Shown: piece after piece, positions 10,190 to 18,111 of the stretch
Layout: each line of letters opens with the position of its first letter
Numbering within the stretch: position 1 is the first letter of the stretch
Origin: Paraburkholderia sabiae
Lineage (GTDB): Bacteria; Pseudomonadota; Gammaproteobacteria; Burkholderiales; Burkholderiaceae
Assembly: GCF_030412785.1 (NCBI RefSeq)
Contig: NZ_CP125296.1
Coordinates: 868,001 to 932,000, forward strand
Length of the DNA: 64,000 bases
Direction: 5' to 3'
Notes under the pieces: model-generated
Seen by the model: the letters and a program-made list of their open reading frames with translations, nothing else
Databases searched by the model: none
What the model was told of the DNA's origin: nothing
Program-made: the position numbers and the translations under genes

Positions 10190-11683
10190 ATGTCGAACGT
10201 TTCTCCATGCATGAACTTCAGGTCGTTCGTCGATGAACTGCGCCAGAGACACGATCTGGTCGACATCCGGCAAACGGTCGACGCGAACCTGGAAATCGGC
10301 GCCATCACCAGAAAGGTCTACGAAGACCGGGCGCCTGCGCCGCTGTTCGCATCGATCAGAGACGCGCAACCAGGCTTCCGGGTCCTGGGCGCGCCTGCGG
10401 GACTCAACCGGCAGCCAGGAGAGGAATTCGGGCGGCTTGCGCTTCACTTCGGCTTGCCGAAGTCCGCGACGCCGAGAGACATCGTCGAACGGATCATCGC
10501 GGCCTCGCATGCATCGCCCGTCACGCCGCGAATCGTCGATACCGGGCCCTGCAAGGAAAACATCTGGCGCGGATCGCAAGTGGATCTGACCAGGTTTCCC
10601 GTTCCCTTGCTCCACGCAGCAGATGGCGGAAAGTACTTCGGTACTTACGGATTTCACATCGTTCAGAGTCCGGACCGTACATGGGACAGCTGGTCGGTCG
10701 CGCGCTCGATGCTGCACGACAGAAACACGCTCGTGGGCCCCGCCATGCCGCAGCAGCACCTCGGCATGATTCGTGAAATGTGGAAGCAGCGCGGCGAACC
10801 CACACCGTGGGCCATGGCGTTAGGTGCGCCGCCTGCGGCACTCGCCGTCGCGGGCATGCCGCTTCCCGAACACGTCAGCGAGAGTGGCTATGTCGGCGCG
10901 ATGGTCGGCGATCCCGTCGAAGTCGTCAAAGCCGAAACGAACGATCTGCTCGTGCCGGCCAACGCCGAAATCATTCTGGAGGGGACGATCAGTCTGTCGG
11001 AGAAAGCGATGGAAGGTCCGATGGGCGAATATCATGGCTACTCATTTCCGGTCGGGCGCGAACAGCCGCTTTTTCATGTCGAGGCCGTGACGTTCAGAAA
11101 CGAACCGATCCTGCCGATCTGCGCTGCTGGTCTTCCGCCCGAAGAGAATCACACCATCTGGGGCACCATGATTTCAGCACAGGCGCTCGATCTCTTGCGT
11201 CGCGCGAACATGCCGGTGGACATGGCATGGTGTTCCTATGAGGCCGCCACGTGCTGGATCGTTCTCTCCATCGACACAGCCAGATTGCAGACGATGCAAA
11301 CCGATGCGTCGCACTTCGTTCACCTCATCGCCGACATCCTGTTTTCGTCTCACGCGGGCTGGCTGGTACCGAAAGTGATTCTGGTCAGCAACGACATCGA
11401 CATCACGGATATCGACCAGGTGGTGTGGGCACTCGCGACGCGGCATCATCCCGCGCGCGATCACTTCGCTTTTCCCGAGGCAACGGGCATTCCTCTCGTT
11501 CCTTATCTGAGCCCGGAAGAAAAGGCAGCGGGTAGCGGCGGCAAAGCGATCATCAACTGTCTGTTCCCGGAGCAGTTTCGCGGCGACATGCGCGCAACGG
11601 TGGCGTCGTTCGATACGTCGTTTCCGGAAGAACTCAAGCGCTCCGTACTGGCGCACTGGACCGCTTACGGGTTTCCTGCGTGA
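10190..11683 (+). CDS. UbiD-family (prenylated-FMN) decarboxylase
   Basis: Non-oxidative (de)carboxylase of aromatic or alpha,beta-unsaturated acids, cytoplasmic, dependent on prenyl-FMN made by a UbiX partner not present here. 497 residues. The N-terminus M-N-F-R-S-F-V-D-E-L-R is typical of the family; the core motif E-I-I-L-E-G...E-G-P-M-G-E-Y-H-G-Y (residues about 263-285) carries the glutamates of the catalytic E-R-E triad. ATG 10190 has a GGAGG seven bases upstream. The next genes are two acyl-CoA-dehydrogenase-like proteins, convergent and overlapping its last 50 bp, so this is probably not the quinone-pathway UbiD but a catabolic decarboxylase; substrate unknown. Confidence 0.88.
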   Translation: MSNVSPCMNFRSFVDELRQRHDLVDIRQTVDANLEIGAITRKVYEDRAPAPLFASIRDAQPGFRVLGAPAGLNRQPGEEFGRLALHFGLPKSATPRDIVERIIAASHASPVTPRIVDTGPCKENIWRGSQVDLTRFPVPLLHAADGGKYFGTYGFHIVQSPDRTWDSWSVARSMLHDRNTLVGPAMPQQHLGMIREMWKQRGEPTPWAMALGAPPAALAVAGMPLPEHVSESGYVGAMVGDPVEVVKAETNDLLVPANAEIILEGTISLSEKAMEGPMGEYHGYSFPVGREQPLFHVEAVTFRNEPILPICAAGLPPEENHTIWGTMISAQALDLLRRANMPVDMAWCSYEAATCWIVLSIDTARLQTMQTDASHFVHLIADILFSSHAGWLVPKVILVSNDIDITDIDQVVWALATRHHPARDHFAFPEATGIPLVPYLSPEEKAAGSGGKAIINCLFPEQFRGDMRATVASFDTSFPEELKRSVLAHWTAYGFPA

Positions 11684-13028
11684 CGGCGTTGCGTACGTCC
11701 GGGCCGCTCGGCGTCTGCACGAGCGCGCCCGTGCTTTCCATCGACTTCTGAAAATCCATCCGGCGCGAATCGGCGATAGCGCGGGGATCGAAGTTCTCGT
11801 CGAGCATGACGCCCCAGATCTTGCGCATCTGCATGCCGATGTTGCCAGCGTCGTACAAAGGAAAGACAGCGGCTTCGCGCAGGAATTTTTCCATCGGATG
11901 CCGCTTGTCGAGCGCGTTCACGCCCATCACCTGAAGCGCGCGAAACACCGTCGTGAACAGCGTCTCTCCGCAGAAGACTTTCGCCATCGCGCCGACGGCA
12001 TGTCCTTCGGAATCGAACAGATCCAGATAGTGCGCGGCTTTCCATGAGAACGCGCGGCATGCTTCGATTTTCATCGCGATGTCGGCGAGCATGTAGCCGA
12101 CCGCCTGCTGATGGATCATCGGCAGGCCGCCGCCCGCTCTGCGCGTCTTCGCCCATTGGAGAACGAATTCATAGGCGGATCGCGCGACGCCGACGGCCGC
12201 AATGGCCGCAACCGGGCCCGACCACGTGAATGCCTTGCTGATGACGAGATCGCCGTCGCCGATCGCGAAGAGATTTTCTTCGGGCACGCGGCAGTCCGTG
12301 AAAGTGATCGCGTTGTTCTGGCACAGCCGATGCCCGAGCTTCGAGATCGGATCGCCATAACTGACACCCGCCGTGCCTCTCGGAACGATGATCGCGCTGA
12401 GTCCTTCGCGACCGCCTTTTGTCGGGTCGGTGCGGACGATGCACACGTTAACATCCGCGCCGCGCAGATCCCATCCGCCGGCGTTGCAAGGCCAGTACTT
12501 CTGGCCGTTCAGCACATATTCGCCGCGCGCCTTGTCATGCTTCGCGACGAGTCCGATGCCGGCCGGATGCGCGCCCGGATGATCGAAATTCGCCGTTCCA
12601 CCGACGTCGTCGACGGGCTCGCTCACGGTCCATCCGGCGATGTATTCGCCGCGCGGATCGCTCGTTGCCTGCACGAGCCACTTTTTCTTTTGCGCGTCCG
12701 AGCCGAACCACACGAGCGGCATGAGCGCGAGTCCGTTCACGAGCAGCACGGTCGCGAAGCCCGGATCGACGGCAGTGATTTCTTCGGCGACGATCTGCAG
12801 ATCGACATTGCTGACGCCGCCGCCACCATATTCGCGCGGCAGGAAACCCGTCGCGAAGCCCAGCTTGTAGCACTCGAGATAGGCGCCCTTCATCAGCACG
12901 AAGGCCTTTTGCGTGTCGGGTTCCTCGTCGGCTTTCTTGACCAGAGGCTGAAGAATCTCCAGTGAGAATTCGCGAGCGTTGCGCCGCAACTTTTGTTGCG
13001 CGGTAGTCAAAGTGAAATCGATCGACAT
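11634..13028 (-). CDS. Acyl-CoA-dehydrogenase-family flavoprotein 1
   Basis: Member of the acyl-CoA dehydrogenase superfamily (FAD, electron transfer to ETF or quinone in known members). 464 residues, longer than the usual 380-400 because of an extended C-terminus. Helical N-domain with L-P-R-E-Y-G-G-G-G-V and A-E-E-I-T-A-V-D-P-G-F, then Y-I-A-G-W-T-V-S-E-P in the beta-domain flavin region. The C-terminal segment where most members have Y-E-G-T reads Y-D-A-G-N-I-G-M-Q, so the classical catalytic Glu appears replaced by Asp (alignment needed). It is clearly paralogous to the gene upstream (13101-14396) and probably co-transcribed. Substrate may be the CoA ester in the same pathway as the UbiD protein (inference). 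Confidence 0.85.
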   Translation of the reverse strand: MSIDFTLTTAQQKLRRNAREFSLEILQPLVKKADEEPDTQKAFVLMKGAYLECYKLGFATGFLPREYGGGGVSNVDLQIVAEEITAVDPGFATVLLVNGLALMPLVWFGSDAQKKKWLVQATSDPRGEYIAGWTVSEPVDDVGGTANFDHPGAHPAGIGLVAKHDKARGEYVLNGQKYWPCNAGGWDLRGADVNVCIVRTDPTKGGREGLSAIIVPRGTAGVSYGDPISKLGHRLCQNNAITFTDCRVPEENLFAIGDGDLVISKAFTWSGPVAAIAAVGVARSAYEFVLQWAKTRRAGGGLPMIHQQAVGYMLADIAMKIEACRAFSWKAAHYLDLFDSEGHAVGAMAKVFCGETLFTTVFRALQVMGVNALDKRHPMEKFLREAAVFPLYDAGNIGMQMRKIWGVMLDENFDPRAIADSRRMDFQKSMESTGALVQTPSGPDVRNAVTQETRKRSSAPVRSA

Positions 13029-13045
13029 GTCGGAAGCTCGAAGTG

Positions 13046-13075
13046 TGAGGTTGCCCGAGGTTGCCTGAGGTTGCC
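13046..13075. repeat. Three tandem copies of a 10-bp repeat
   Basis: Three head-to-tail copies of (t/c)GAGGTTGCC, identical except for the first base, in the 72-bp gap between the two acyl-CoA-dehydrogenase genes. On the coding (minus) strand the unit reads GGCAACCTC(A/G) and sits 17-47 bp upstream of the downstream gene's start, so copy-number change could alter the leader of that gene. Confidence 0.85.
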
Positions 13076-13100
13076 AACGGCTGCGCGCGAAATATGAAAC

Positions 13101-14396
13101 CTAGCCTGTCGCCGCGACGGGTCCCTGAAAATAGATGGATTCGTCGTCCATGGCCGCGCGCGGGTTGAAATGTTCATGCGCCATGATCCCTTTCACGCGA
13201 CGTCGCTGGATCGCCATATTGCCGCCGTCGAAGATCGGCAGTAACGCGGCGTCATGGATATTGCGATTGAAGTCATACCGGTTGTCGGGGTTATGCACGC
13301 GGACGATCTGCATGCACTTGAACACGCAGTCGAACATCGTTTCCGTGACATTGATCTTGCACATCGCACCGAAGATATCCGCGTGGTGATCGTGCTTGTC
13401 GAGGTAATCGGCGGCGCGCCACGCAAAATAGCGCGCCGACTCGATCTTCCCTGCAACGTCGCACAGCATGTAGCCCACATTCTCGTACCGGCTGATGGGC
13501 GCAAGCATGCCGCCGGCGTGTCGCTTCGAAGAGTGCAGGGCGACTTCGTAGGCGGCGCGCGCGACGCCCGCTGCCGCGATTGCCGCGACGGGTCCGAACC
13601 ACGCGAAATTCCGGTTGATGACCAGATCGCCGCGGCTTTCGGTATCGCGCAGCAGGTTTTCGGCGGGCACGATGGCGTTGTCGAATTCGATGAGCGCATC
13701 CGTTGTCGTCCGATAGGCATTGTGCGGCGGGAAACCGTAGCTCACGCCGGCCGTGCCGCGCTCCACGACGATGGCCGACAGTCCTCGCATGAATCCGATC
13801 TCGCGGCCCGTGCGGACGATCACGATCTGCGAGTCCGATCCCTGGCCATCCCAGCCCGCCGCCGACGACCACATCTTTCGGCCATTCAGCAGATAGTGAT
13901 CGCCGCGCCGCGTCGCCGTCAGTCCGATTCCGGCCGCGCACAGCGGGTTATCGAAGCTTGCCGCCGGCCGCGTCGCGGGAGGCGGCTCGGCCGCCGTCCA
14001 TGCCGCGAGATATTGCTCATAGGGATCCGAGGTGGCCGCGCCGAGAAAGCGGCGCTTTTGCGCTTCGTCGCCGTACCAGATGATCGGCATCAGCCCGAGC
14101 CCGTTGCACAACAGCGTGCAGGCAAAGCCGGGATCGATCGCCGAGATCTCTTCCGTGGCGATCGTGAAGTCGAGGCAGGACAAGCCGCCGCCGCCGTACG
14201 CCGAAGGCAGCATGGCCGTGGCAATGCCCTGACGATACGCTTCGATATAAGCGGGTTTGCGCCTGGCAAATGCACTGATCAGATCGAGGTCCCGACCGGC
14301 GTCGGGAATCAACGGCCCGAGGACAGACTCGGAGAATTTGCGCGCCCTTTGCTGGACCGCTTTCTGAGCTGCCGACATCGTGAAATCGATGGTCAT
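13101..14396 (-). CDS. Acyl-CoA-dehydrogenase-family flavoprotein 2
   Basis: Second superfamily member, 431 residues from ATG 14396, which has GGAGG about seven bases upstream; the open frame extends further but without support. It shares with its neighbour the start pattern (M-T/S-I-D-F-T), A-Y-G-G-G-G-L, E-E-I-S-A-I-D-P-G-F-A, G-L-S-A-I-V-V-E-R-G-T-A-G-V-S-Y-G and F-x-W-x-G-P-V-A-A-I-A-A, so the pair arose by duplication. The usual Y-E-G-T region reads F-D-G-G-N-M-A-I-Q. Two such proteins may form a heteromer or catalyse successive oxidations; nothing in the sequence decides this. It is first in the probable operon, with a perfect inverted repeat (14485-14510) upstream. Confidence 0.85.
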   Translation of the reverse strand: MTIDFTMSAAQKAVQQRARKFSESVLGPLIPDAGRDLDLISAFARRKPAYIEAYRQGIATAMLPSAYGGGGLSCLDFTIATEEISAIDPGFACTLLCNGLGLMPIIWYGDEAQKRRFLGAATSDPYEQYLAAWTAAEPPPATRPAASFDNPLCAAGIGLTATRRGDHYLLNGRKMWSSAAGWDGQGSDSQIVIVRTGREIGFMRGLSAIVVERGTAGVSYGFPPHNAYRTTTDALIEFDNAIVPAENLLRDTESRGDLVINRNFAWFGPVAAIAAAGVARAAYEVALHSSKRHAGGMLAPISRYENVGYMLCDVAGKIESARYFAWRAADYLDKHDHHADIFGAMCKINVTETMFDCVFKCMQIVRVHNPDNRYDFNRNIHDAALLPIFDGGNMAIQRRRVKGIMAHEHFNPRAAMDDESIYFQGPVAATG

Positions 14397-14484
14397 CTGA
14401 AGCCTCCGTGACGGACCGCAGGCAACGATAACGATGCGTTGCTGCGCGACTCGAAGTGGGTCGGTGACATCAGCATAGGCAAGG

Positions 14485-14510
14485 CTTTTGACGTGAACAA
14501 TTGTCAAAAG
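14485..14510. promoter_or_regulatory. Perfect 8-bp inverted repeat, candidate operator of the dehydrogenase operon
   Basis: CTTTTGAC, 10-bp spacer, GTCAAAAG. It lies 89 bp upstream of the first dehydrogenase start and just downstream of the SufR-like regulator gene. On the minus strand the arm contains TTGACA, which could also serve as a -35 box, so a bound dimer could occlude the promoter. Candidate site for the neighbouring regulator (inference). Confidence 0.55.
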
Positions 14511-14583
14511 TGTCGAAAGTCTCGACTGTTACAAAATTGATTTCGAGCGGAAGCAGACGTCGAAGCGAGATGACGCTCAAACG

Positions 14584-15225
14584 CTACGCAAACGGTTTGA
14601 AGCGAAACCGGCAGGTGTCGCTGCCGCGGTGCATGCAGGTCTGGTGCTCCACCTCCGTTCCCATCAGGCCCGACAGAAATCCGATATCGAAGCGGCAAAC
14701 TTCAGGGTAATCCTTCGTCAGGTCGTGATACACGCAGTTCGTGCATTCCACGCGTGACAGCTTCGACGCGCCTTCCGGATCGATTTCCGACGCGCGAAAT
14801 CCCGCTTCGTTCATGATCTTGACGGTCTCGGTGATCCGCTCCGAGCGCGTCTTTCCCAGGAGGCGCGGAATCAGGCTGGCGGAGGTTTTCATGCCCAGGT
14901 CGAACATGTATCGATCGAGTCGCTCGGAACCGAGTTCGTCGCGCAGCGTGGACACCAGCAAGGCCGAAAACCACGAATACTGCTTGGGAAATTGATTCGT
15001 TCCTTCCTGAGTCAGAACGTAAGTCTGGACCGGCCGCCCGCCCGTCTTGCGCGGCGAACCCTTTTGAATGAAGTTCCGGCGTTCCAGCGCGATCAGATGC
15101 TGATTCACGGCAGTGCGGCTGATACCGACGGCCGCGATGATTTCATCGACGGTCATGCCGTTCTTGTGCTCGAGCAGCTGGTCGAGAATCCCTTGCCGGG
15201 TGCCGGAGATCGGATCGGTAGCCAT
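14584..15225 (-). CDS. HTH regulator with SufR-like Fe-S cysteine pattern
   Basis: Transcription regulator, 213 residues from ATG 15225 (M-A-T-D-P-I-S); an ATG at 15309 is an alternative. Winged helix-turn-helix about residues 10-75 (G-M-T-V-D-E-I-I...I-S-R-T-A-V-N-Q-H-L-I-A-L) followed by a basic turn G-G-R-P and a C-terminal sensory domain. Cysteines at 161, 164, 177, 197 and 205: the 164-177-205 spacing (13 and 28) equals that of Cys179-192-220 in mycobacterial SufR as I recall it, with 161 close to Cys175. A [Fe-S] cluster is therefore likely, making it a redox, oxygen or nitric-oxide sensor. It precedes the two dehydrogenase genes on the same strand, and its target is probably that operon. 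Confidence 0.8.
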   Translation of the reverse strand: MATDPISGTRQGILDQLLEHKNGMTVDEIIAAVGISRTAVNQHLIALERRNFIQKGSPRKTGGRPVQTYVLTQEGTNQFPKQYSWFSALLVSTLRDELGSERLDRYMFDLGMKTSASLIPRLLGKTRSERITETVKIMNEAGFRASEIDPEGASKLSRVECTNCVYHDLTKDYPEVCRFDIGFLSGLMGTEVEHQTCMHRGSDTCRFRFKPFA

Positions 15226-15423
15226 AAGGTTGGAGGTCGGGACGAAGGGCGTCCCAATGGCCTGAAACAAGAATACACCGCTGTCAGCGCGATACCAATC
15301 GGGATTCATGTCGAAAGGCGCTCACGCGCGCGGAATTCGGCCCTTTGCGGCGAAGATTTCGAACGTCAGCGGATTCCCGGAGATAATGTGGGGCAACCAA
15401 TCGACTTGAGACGCGGAGAAGGG

Positions 15424-16665
15424 ATGGACAAGCAAGGCTTCACCACAGGTATCGTTCACGGCGACCGGATCACGGGCACTGAGCACGGCGGCGTGCGTCA
15501 GCCGATTCATACATCCGTGCAGTATGGTTTCGAGCGCGTCGAGGATCTGATCGGCGTGTTCCAGGGCACGAAGAAGGGCGGCTTCAATTACGCACGGCAA
15601 GGCACGCCGACGACGGCCGCGCTGGAGCGCAAGATCACGAGTCTGGAAGAGGGCGCGGGCACGGTCTGCTTCAGCACCGGCATGGCTGCGATCACGGCGA
15701 CGTTCCTTACGCTCCTGCGCGCGGGCGATCACATCGTGTCGAGCCGCTACGTGTTCGGCAATACCAACAGCCTGTTCGGCACGTTGCGCACGCTCGGCGT
15801 CGAAGTCACGACCGTCGATGCCTGTGTCGCCGACAACGTGAAGAACGCGATCCAGCCGAACACGCGCATGGTGTTCGTCGAAACCGTCGCGAATCCGGGC
15901 ACGCAGATTCCGGACCTGAAGGGCATCGGCGACGTGTGCCGCGAGCGCGGCATCGTGTACGTCGTCGACAACACGATTACGTCGCCGGCACTGTTCAAGC
16001 CGAAGGCGGTTGGCGCGAGCCTCGTCATCAACTCGCTGACCAAGACCATCGCGGGTCATGGCGCCGCGCTCGGCGGCGCGGTGACGGATACGGGGCTGTT
16101 CGACTGGAGCGCGTACCCGAACATCGCCGACGACTATCGGCGTTCGCCGGCGAAAGAGCAGGGCCTCCTGCAGATCCGCAAGAAGGGCTTGCGCGACATG
16201 GGCGCGTCGTTGTCGTCGGAGCAGGCGCATTCGATCGCGATGGGCGCCGAAACGCTCGCGTTGCGCGTGAAGCAGAGCAGCGACAATGCGCTCGCGCTCG
16301 CGCAGTTTCTCGAAGGGCACAAGGCTGTCGGCAAGGTGTTCTATCCGGGACTGAAGAGCCACCCGCAGTACGACATCGCGCAGGCGCTGTTCAAGGGCGC
16401 ATCGTGGCTGCTGTCGTTCGAATTGCTCGACGCGCAGCGCATGATCGAAGTCGTCAACGCGCTCAAGCTGCCGATCAAGGCGACCGGGCTCGGCGACACG
16501 CGCACGCTGATCATTCCCGTCGCGCCGACGATCTTTTTCGAAGCCGGTGCGGAAACGCGCAAGGCGATGGGTATTTCGGACGGCATGCTGCGCCTGTCGG
16601 CAGGCATCGAAGATATCGACGATCTGATCGCGGACTTCGAGCAGGCGCTCAAGCTTGCGGCGTGA
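15424..16665 (+). CDS. PLP-dependent cystathionine gamma-synthase / O-acylhomoserine sulfhydrylase family protein
   Basis: Cys/Met-metabolism PLP enzyme (fold type I), 413 residues. ATG 15424 has GGAGAAGGG just upstream; the frame is open further back but that part overlaps the divergent regulator. Visible: substrate/phosphate region T-S-V-Q-Y-G-F, Y-A-R-Q-G-T-P-T, C-F-S-T-G-M-A-A-I, V-D-N-T-I-T-S-P, and the PLP lysine in S-L-T-K-T-I-A-G-H-G. Which reaction (gamma-synthase, sulfhydrylase or gamma-lyase) cannot be told by eye. Monocistronic, convergent with the flavin hydroxylase gene. Confidence 0.88.
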   Translation: MDKQGFTTGIVHGDRITGTEHGGVRQPIHTSVQYGFERVEDLIGVFQGTKKGGFNYARQGTPTTAALERKITSLEEGAGTVCFSTGMAAITATFLTLLRAGDHIVSSRYVFGNTNSLFGTLRTLGVEVTTVDACVADNVKNAIQPNTRMVFVETVANPGTQIPDLKGIGDVCRERGIVYVVDNTITSPALFKPKAVGASLVINSLTKTIAGHGAALGGAVTDTGLFDWSAYPNIADDYRRSPAKEQGLLQIRKKGLRDMGASLSSEQAHSIAMGAETLALRVKQSSDNALALAQFLEGHKAVGKVFYPGLKSHPQYDIAQALFKGASWLLSFELLDAQRMIEVVNALKLPIKATGLGDTRTLIIPVAPTIFFEAGAETRKAMGISDGMLRLSAGIEDIDDLIADFEQALKLAA

Positions 16666-16723
16666 GGTTGAAGGAGCGGCGGCGGAAGTTGCCGCCGCGT
16701 TCAGCGCTTCACGCGTTAAGGTT

Positions 16724-17947
16724 TCAAAGCCACGTGCCGCCCTGACGTTCGTTCGGCTCATCCGTGAGCGCGTCGAAACCGTGAATCCAGTGGAGGTGAT
16801 TTAGCACGCCGTCGCGGTCGCCGAGGCGGGCGTTGCGCGCCTGCGCGGCCGGTCCATCCGGCAGATGCAGCACGTCCGCCGTGGAGATCGACGCGTACTG
16901 CACCTTGCGCGTGCGGCCTCTGCGAAGACGTTCGTAGGCTTCCTGAGCCGCGCGCCAGTTGCCGGGGCCGGGGCCGGCCTTGCCTAACTGAGCCGCCAGC
17001 ACGACGGCATCTTCGATCGACTGATTCGCGCCCTGGCCGTGATGCGGCACGAGCGCATGCGCGGCATCGCCGATCAGCGTCACGCGGCCTTTGCTCCAGC
17101 GTCCGAGCGGCGGACGATGGAACAGCCCCCAGCGCTGGCTGATCGGCACTGCCGTGATCATCTGCACGACGGCGGGATGCCAGTCCTTGAACAGACGCAG
17201 TTGCTCGCCCTCGCTGGCGGGCATGACCCAGTCGCGCGAAGGCCACGGCGACGGATGACGCTCGACCAGCAGAAAATTCTGGTCGCCTTTGTCGCCGATC
17301 GGATAGTGCAGCAGGTGGCCGCCAGGTCCGACCCAGAACTGGATCGTCTCGGGATCGGGCAACAGATCCATGCTCTCTGCCGGCACCACGCCGCGAAAGC
17401 CCGAGCAACCCGAATACAGCGCGTCGTCATAGCCGAGCATCCAGCGTCGTGTGATCGAGCGCGCGCCGTCCGCGCCGATCACGAGATCGGCGTCGATCTG
17501 TTGACCGTTATCGAAGCTCAAACTCACGCGGTCGTCGTGCTGCACGAGATCGACGAGCCGATGACTGAGCTTGATGCGTTCGAGGCCGACAGCGTTCGAC
17601 AACACTGCCTGCAGATCGGCGCGATGAATGCCCCAGTACGAGCCGCCGAACTGCTCGCGATAGCTTGGCGCGCCGCGATGATGGCCGATGACTTCACCGC
17701 TGCGGCCATCGCGATAGATCAGGCCGGGCACTTCCGCGCAGACGCCTTCGAAAGCCGAACGCAGTCCCATACGATCGTAAAAGCGCGTCGCGTTGGCCGA
17801 GAGCGCGACGGCCGCGCCCACTTCTCGCAACTCGTCGGTCTGCTCGTAGAGTTGCGCATCGATGCCGTGTTCGCGCAGCGCAAGCGCAAGCGTCAGTCCG
17901 CCGATGCCGGCGCCGACGATAGCAATCTTCAGGTCCATCTTCCGCAT
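16724..17947 (-). CDS. FAD-dependent aromatic hydroxylase (salicylate/3-hydroxybenzoate hydroxylase type)
   Basis: Group A flavoprotein monooxygenase of 407 residues using NAD(P)H and O2 on a hydroxylated aromatic acid. Motifs: G-x-G-x-x-G (V-G-A-G-I-G-G-L-T) near residue 12, the D-G motif (I-G-A-D-G-A-R-S) near 160, and the G-D motif (L-I-G-D-A-A-H-A-L-V-P-H-H-G-Q-G) near 290. ATG 17947 is chosen for GGAG eight bases upstream. It is divergent from a LysR gene with a perfect inverted repeat between them, the usual arrangement for LysR-controlled aromatic catabolism. Exact substrate open. Confidence 0.88.
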   Translation of the reverse strand: MRKMDLKIAIVGAGIGGLTLALALREHGIDAQLYEQTDELREVGAAVALSANATRFYDRMGLRSAFEGVCAEVPGLIYRDGRSGEVIGHHRGAPSYREQFGGSYWGIHRADLQAVLSNAVGLERIKLSHRLVDLVQHDDRVSLSFDNGQQIDADLVIGADGARSITRRWMLGYDDALYSGCSGFRGVVPAESMDLLPDPETIQFWVGPGGHLLHYPIGDKGDQNFLLVERHPSPWPSRDWVMPASEGEQLRLFKDWHPAVVQMITAVPISQRWGLFHRPPLGRWSKGRVTLIGDAAHALVPHHGQGANQSIEDAVVLAAQLGKAGPGPGNWRAAQEAYERLRRGRTRKVQYASISTADVLHLPDGPAAQARNARLGDRDGVLNHLHWIHGFDALTDEPNERQGGTWL

Positions 17948-18040
17948 GAATGTGTCTCCGATATCCCGTTCGCGTTGTTCTCGCGCACACCGACCGTGTG
18001 TCGAATGCGTGAGCCATGTCGGTATTTTCAGCACTAGACC

Positions 18041-18066
18041 TTCATTCCTCAATAAGATGGAATGAA
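18041..18066. promoter_or_regulatory. Perfect inverted repeat, candidate LysR operator
   Basis: TTCATTCC, 10-bp spacer, GGAATGAA, in the 164-bp gap between the divergent hydroxylase and LysR genes. A related half-site (GGATTGAATGA) follows about 16 bp later. Position and symmetry fit a LysR recognition plus activation site controlling both promoters. Confidence 0.65.
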
Positions 18067-18111
18067 TGTGCTTCATCACTGGATTGAATGAGCCTTGGGT
18101 ATGATAGAGAC

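Noticed and set aside
10190..11683. Assignment of the decarboxylase as the ubiquinone-pathway UbiD
   Set aside because: No ubiX, ubiE or other quinone genes nearby, and the convergent flavoprotein operon points to catabolism; motif similarity alone does not decide the substrate.
15322..16761. A 479-codon minus-strand frame opposite the PLP enzyme gene
   Set aside because: Arg-rich, motif-free shadow of a clear PLP enzyme with intact K-T-I-A-G-H-G.
16965..16985. GGGGCCGG-type repeat inside the hydroxylase gene
   Set aside because: It encodes a short G-P-G-P stretch in frame and is explained by GC-rich codon use.
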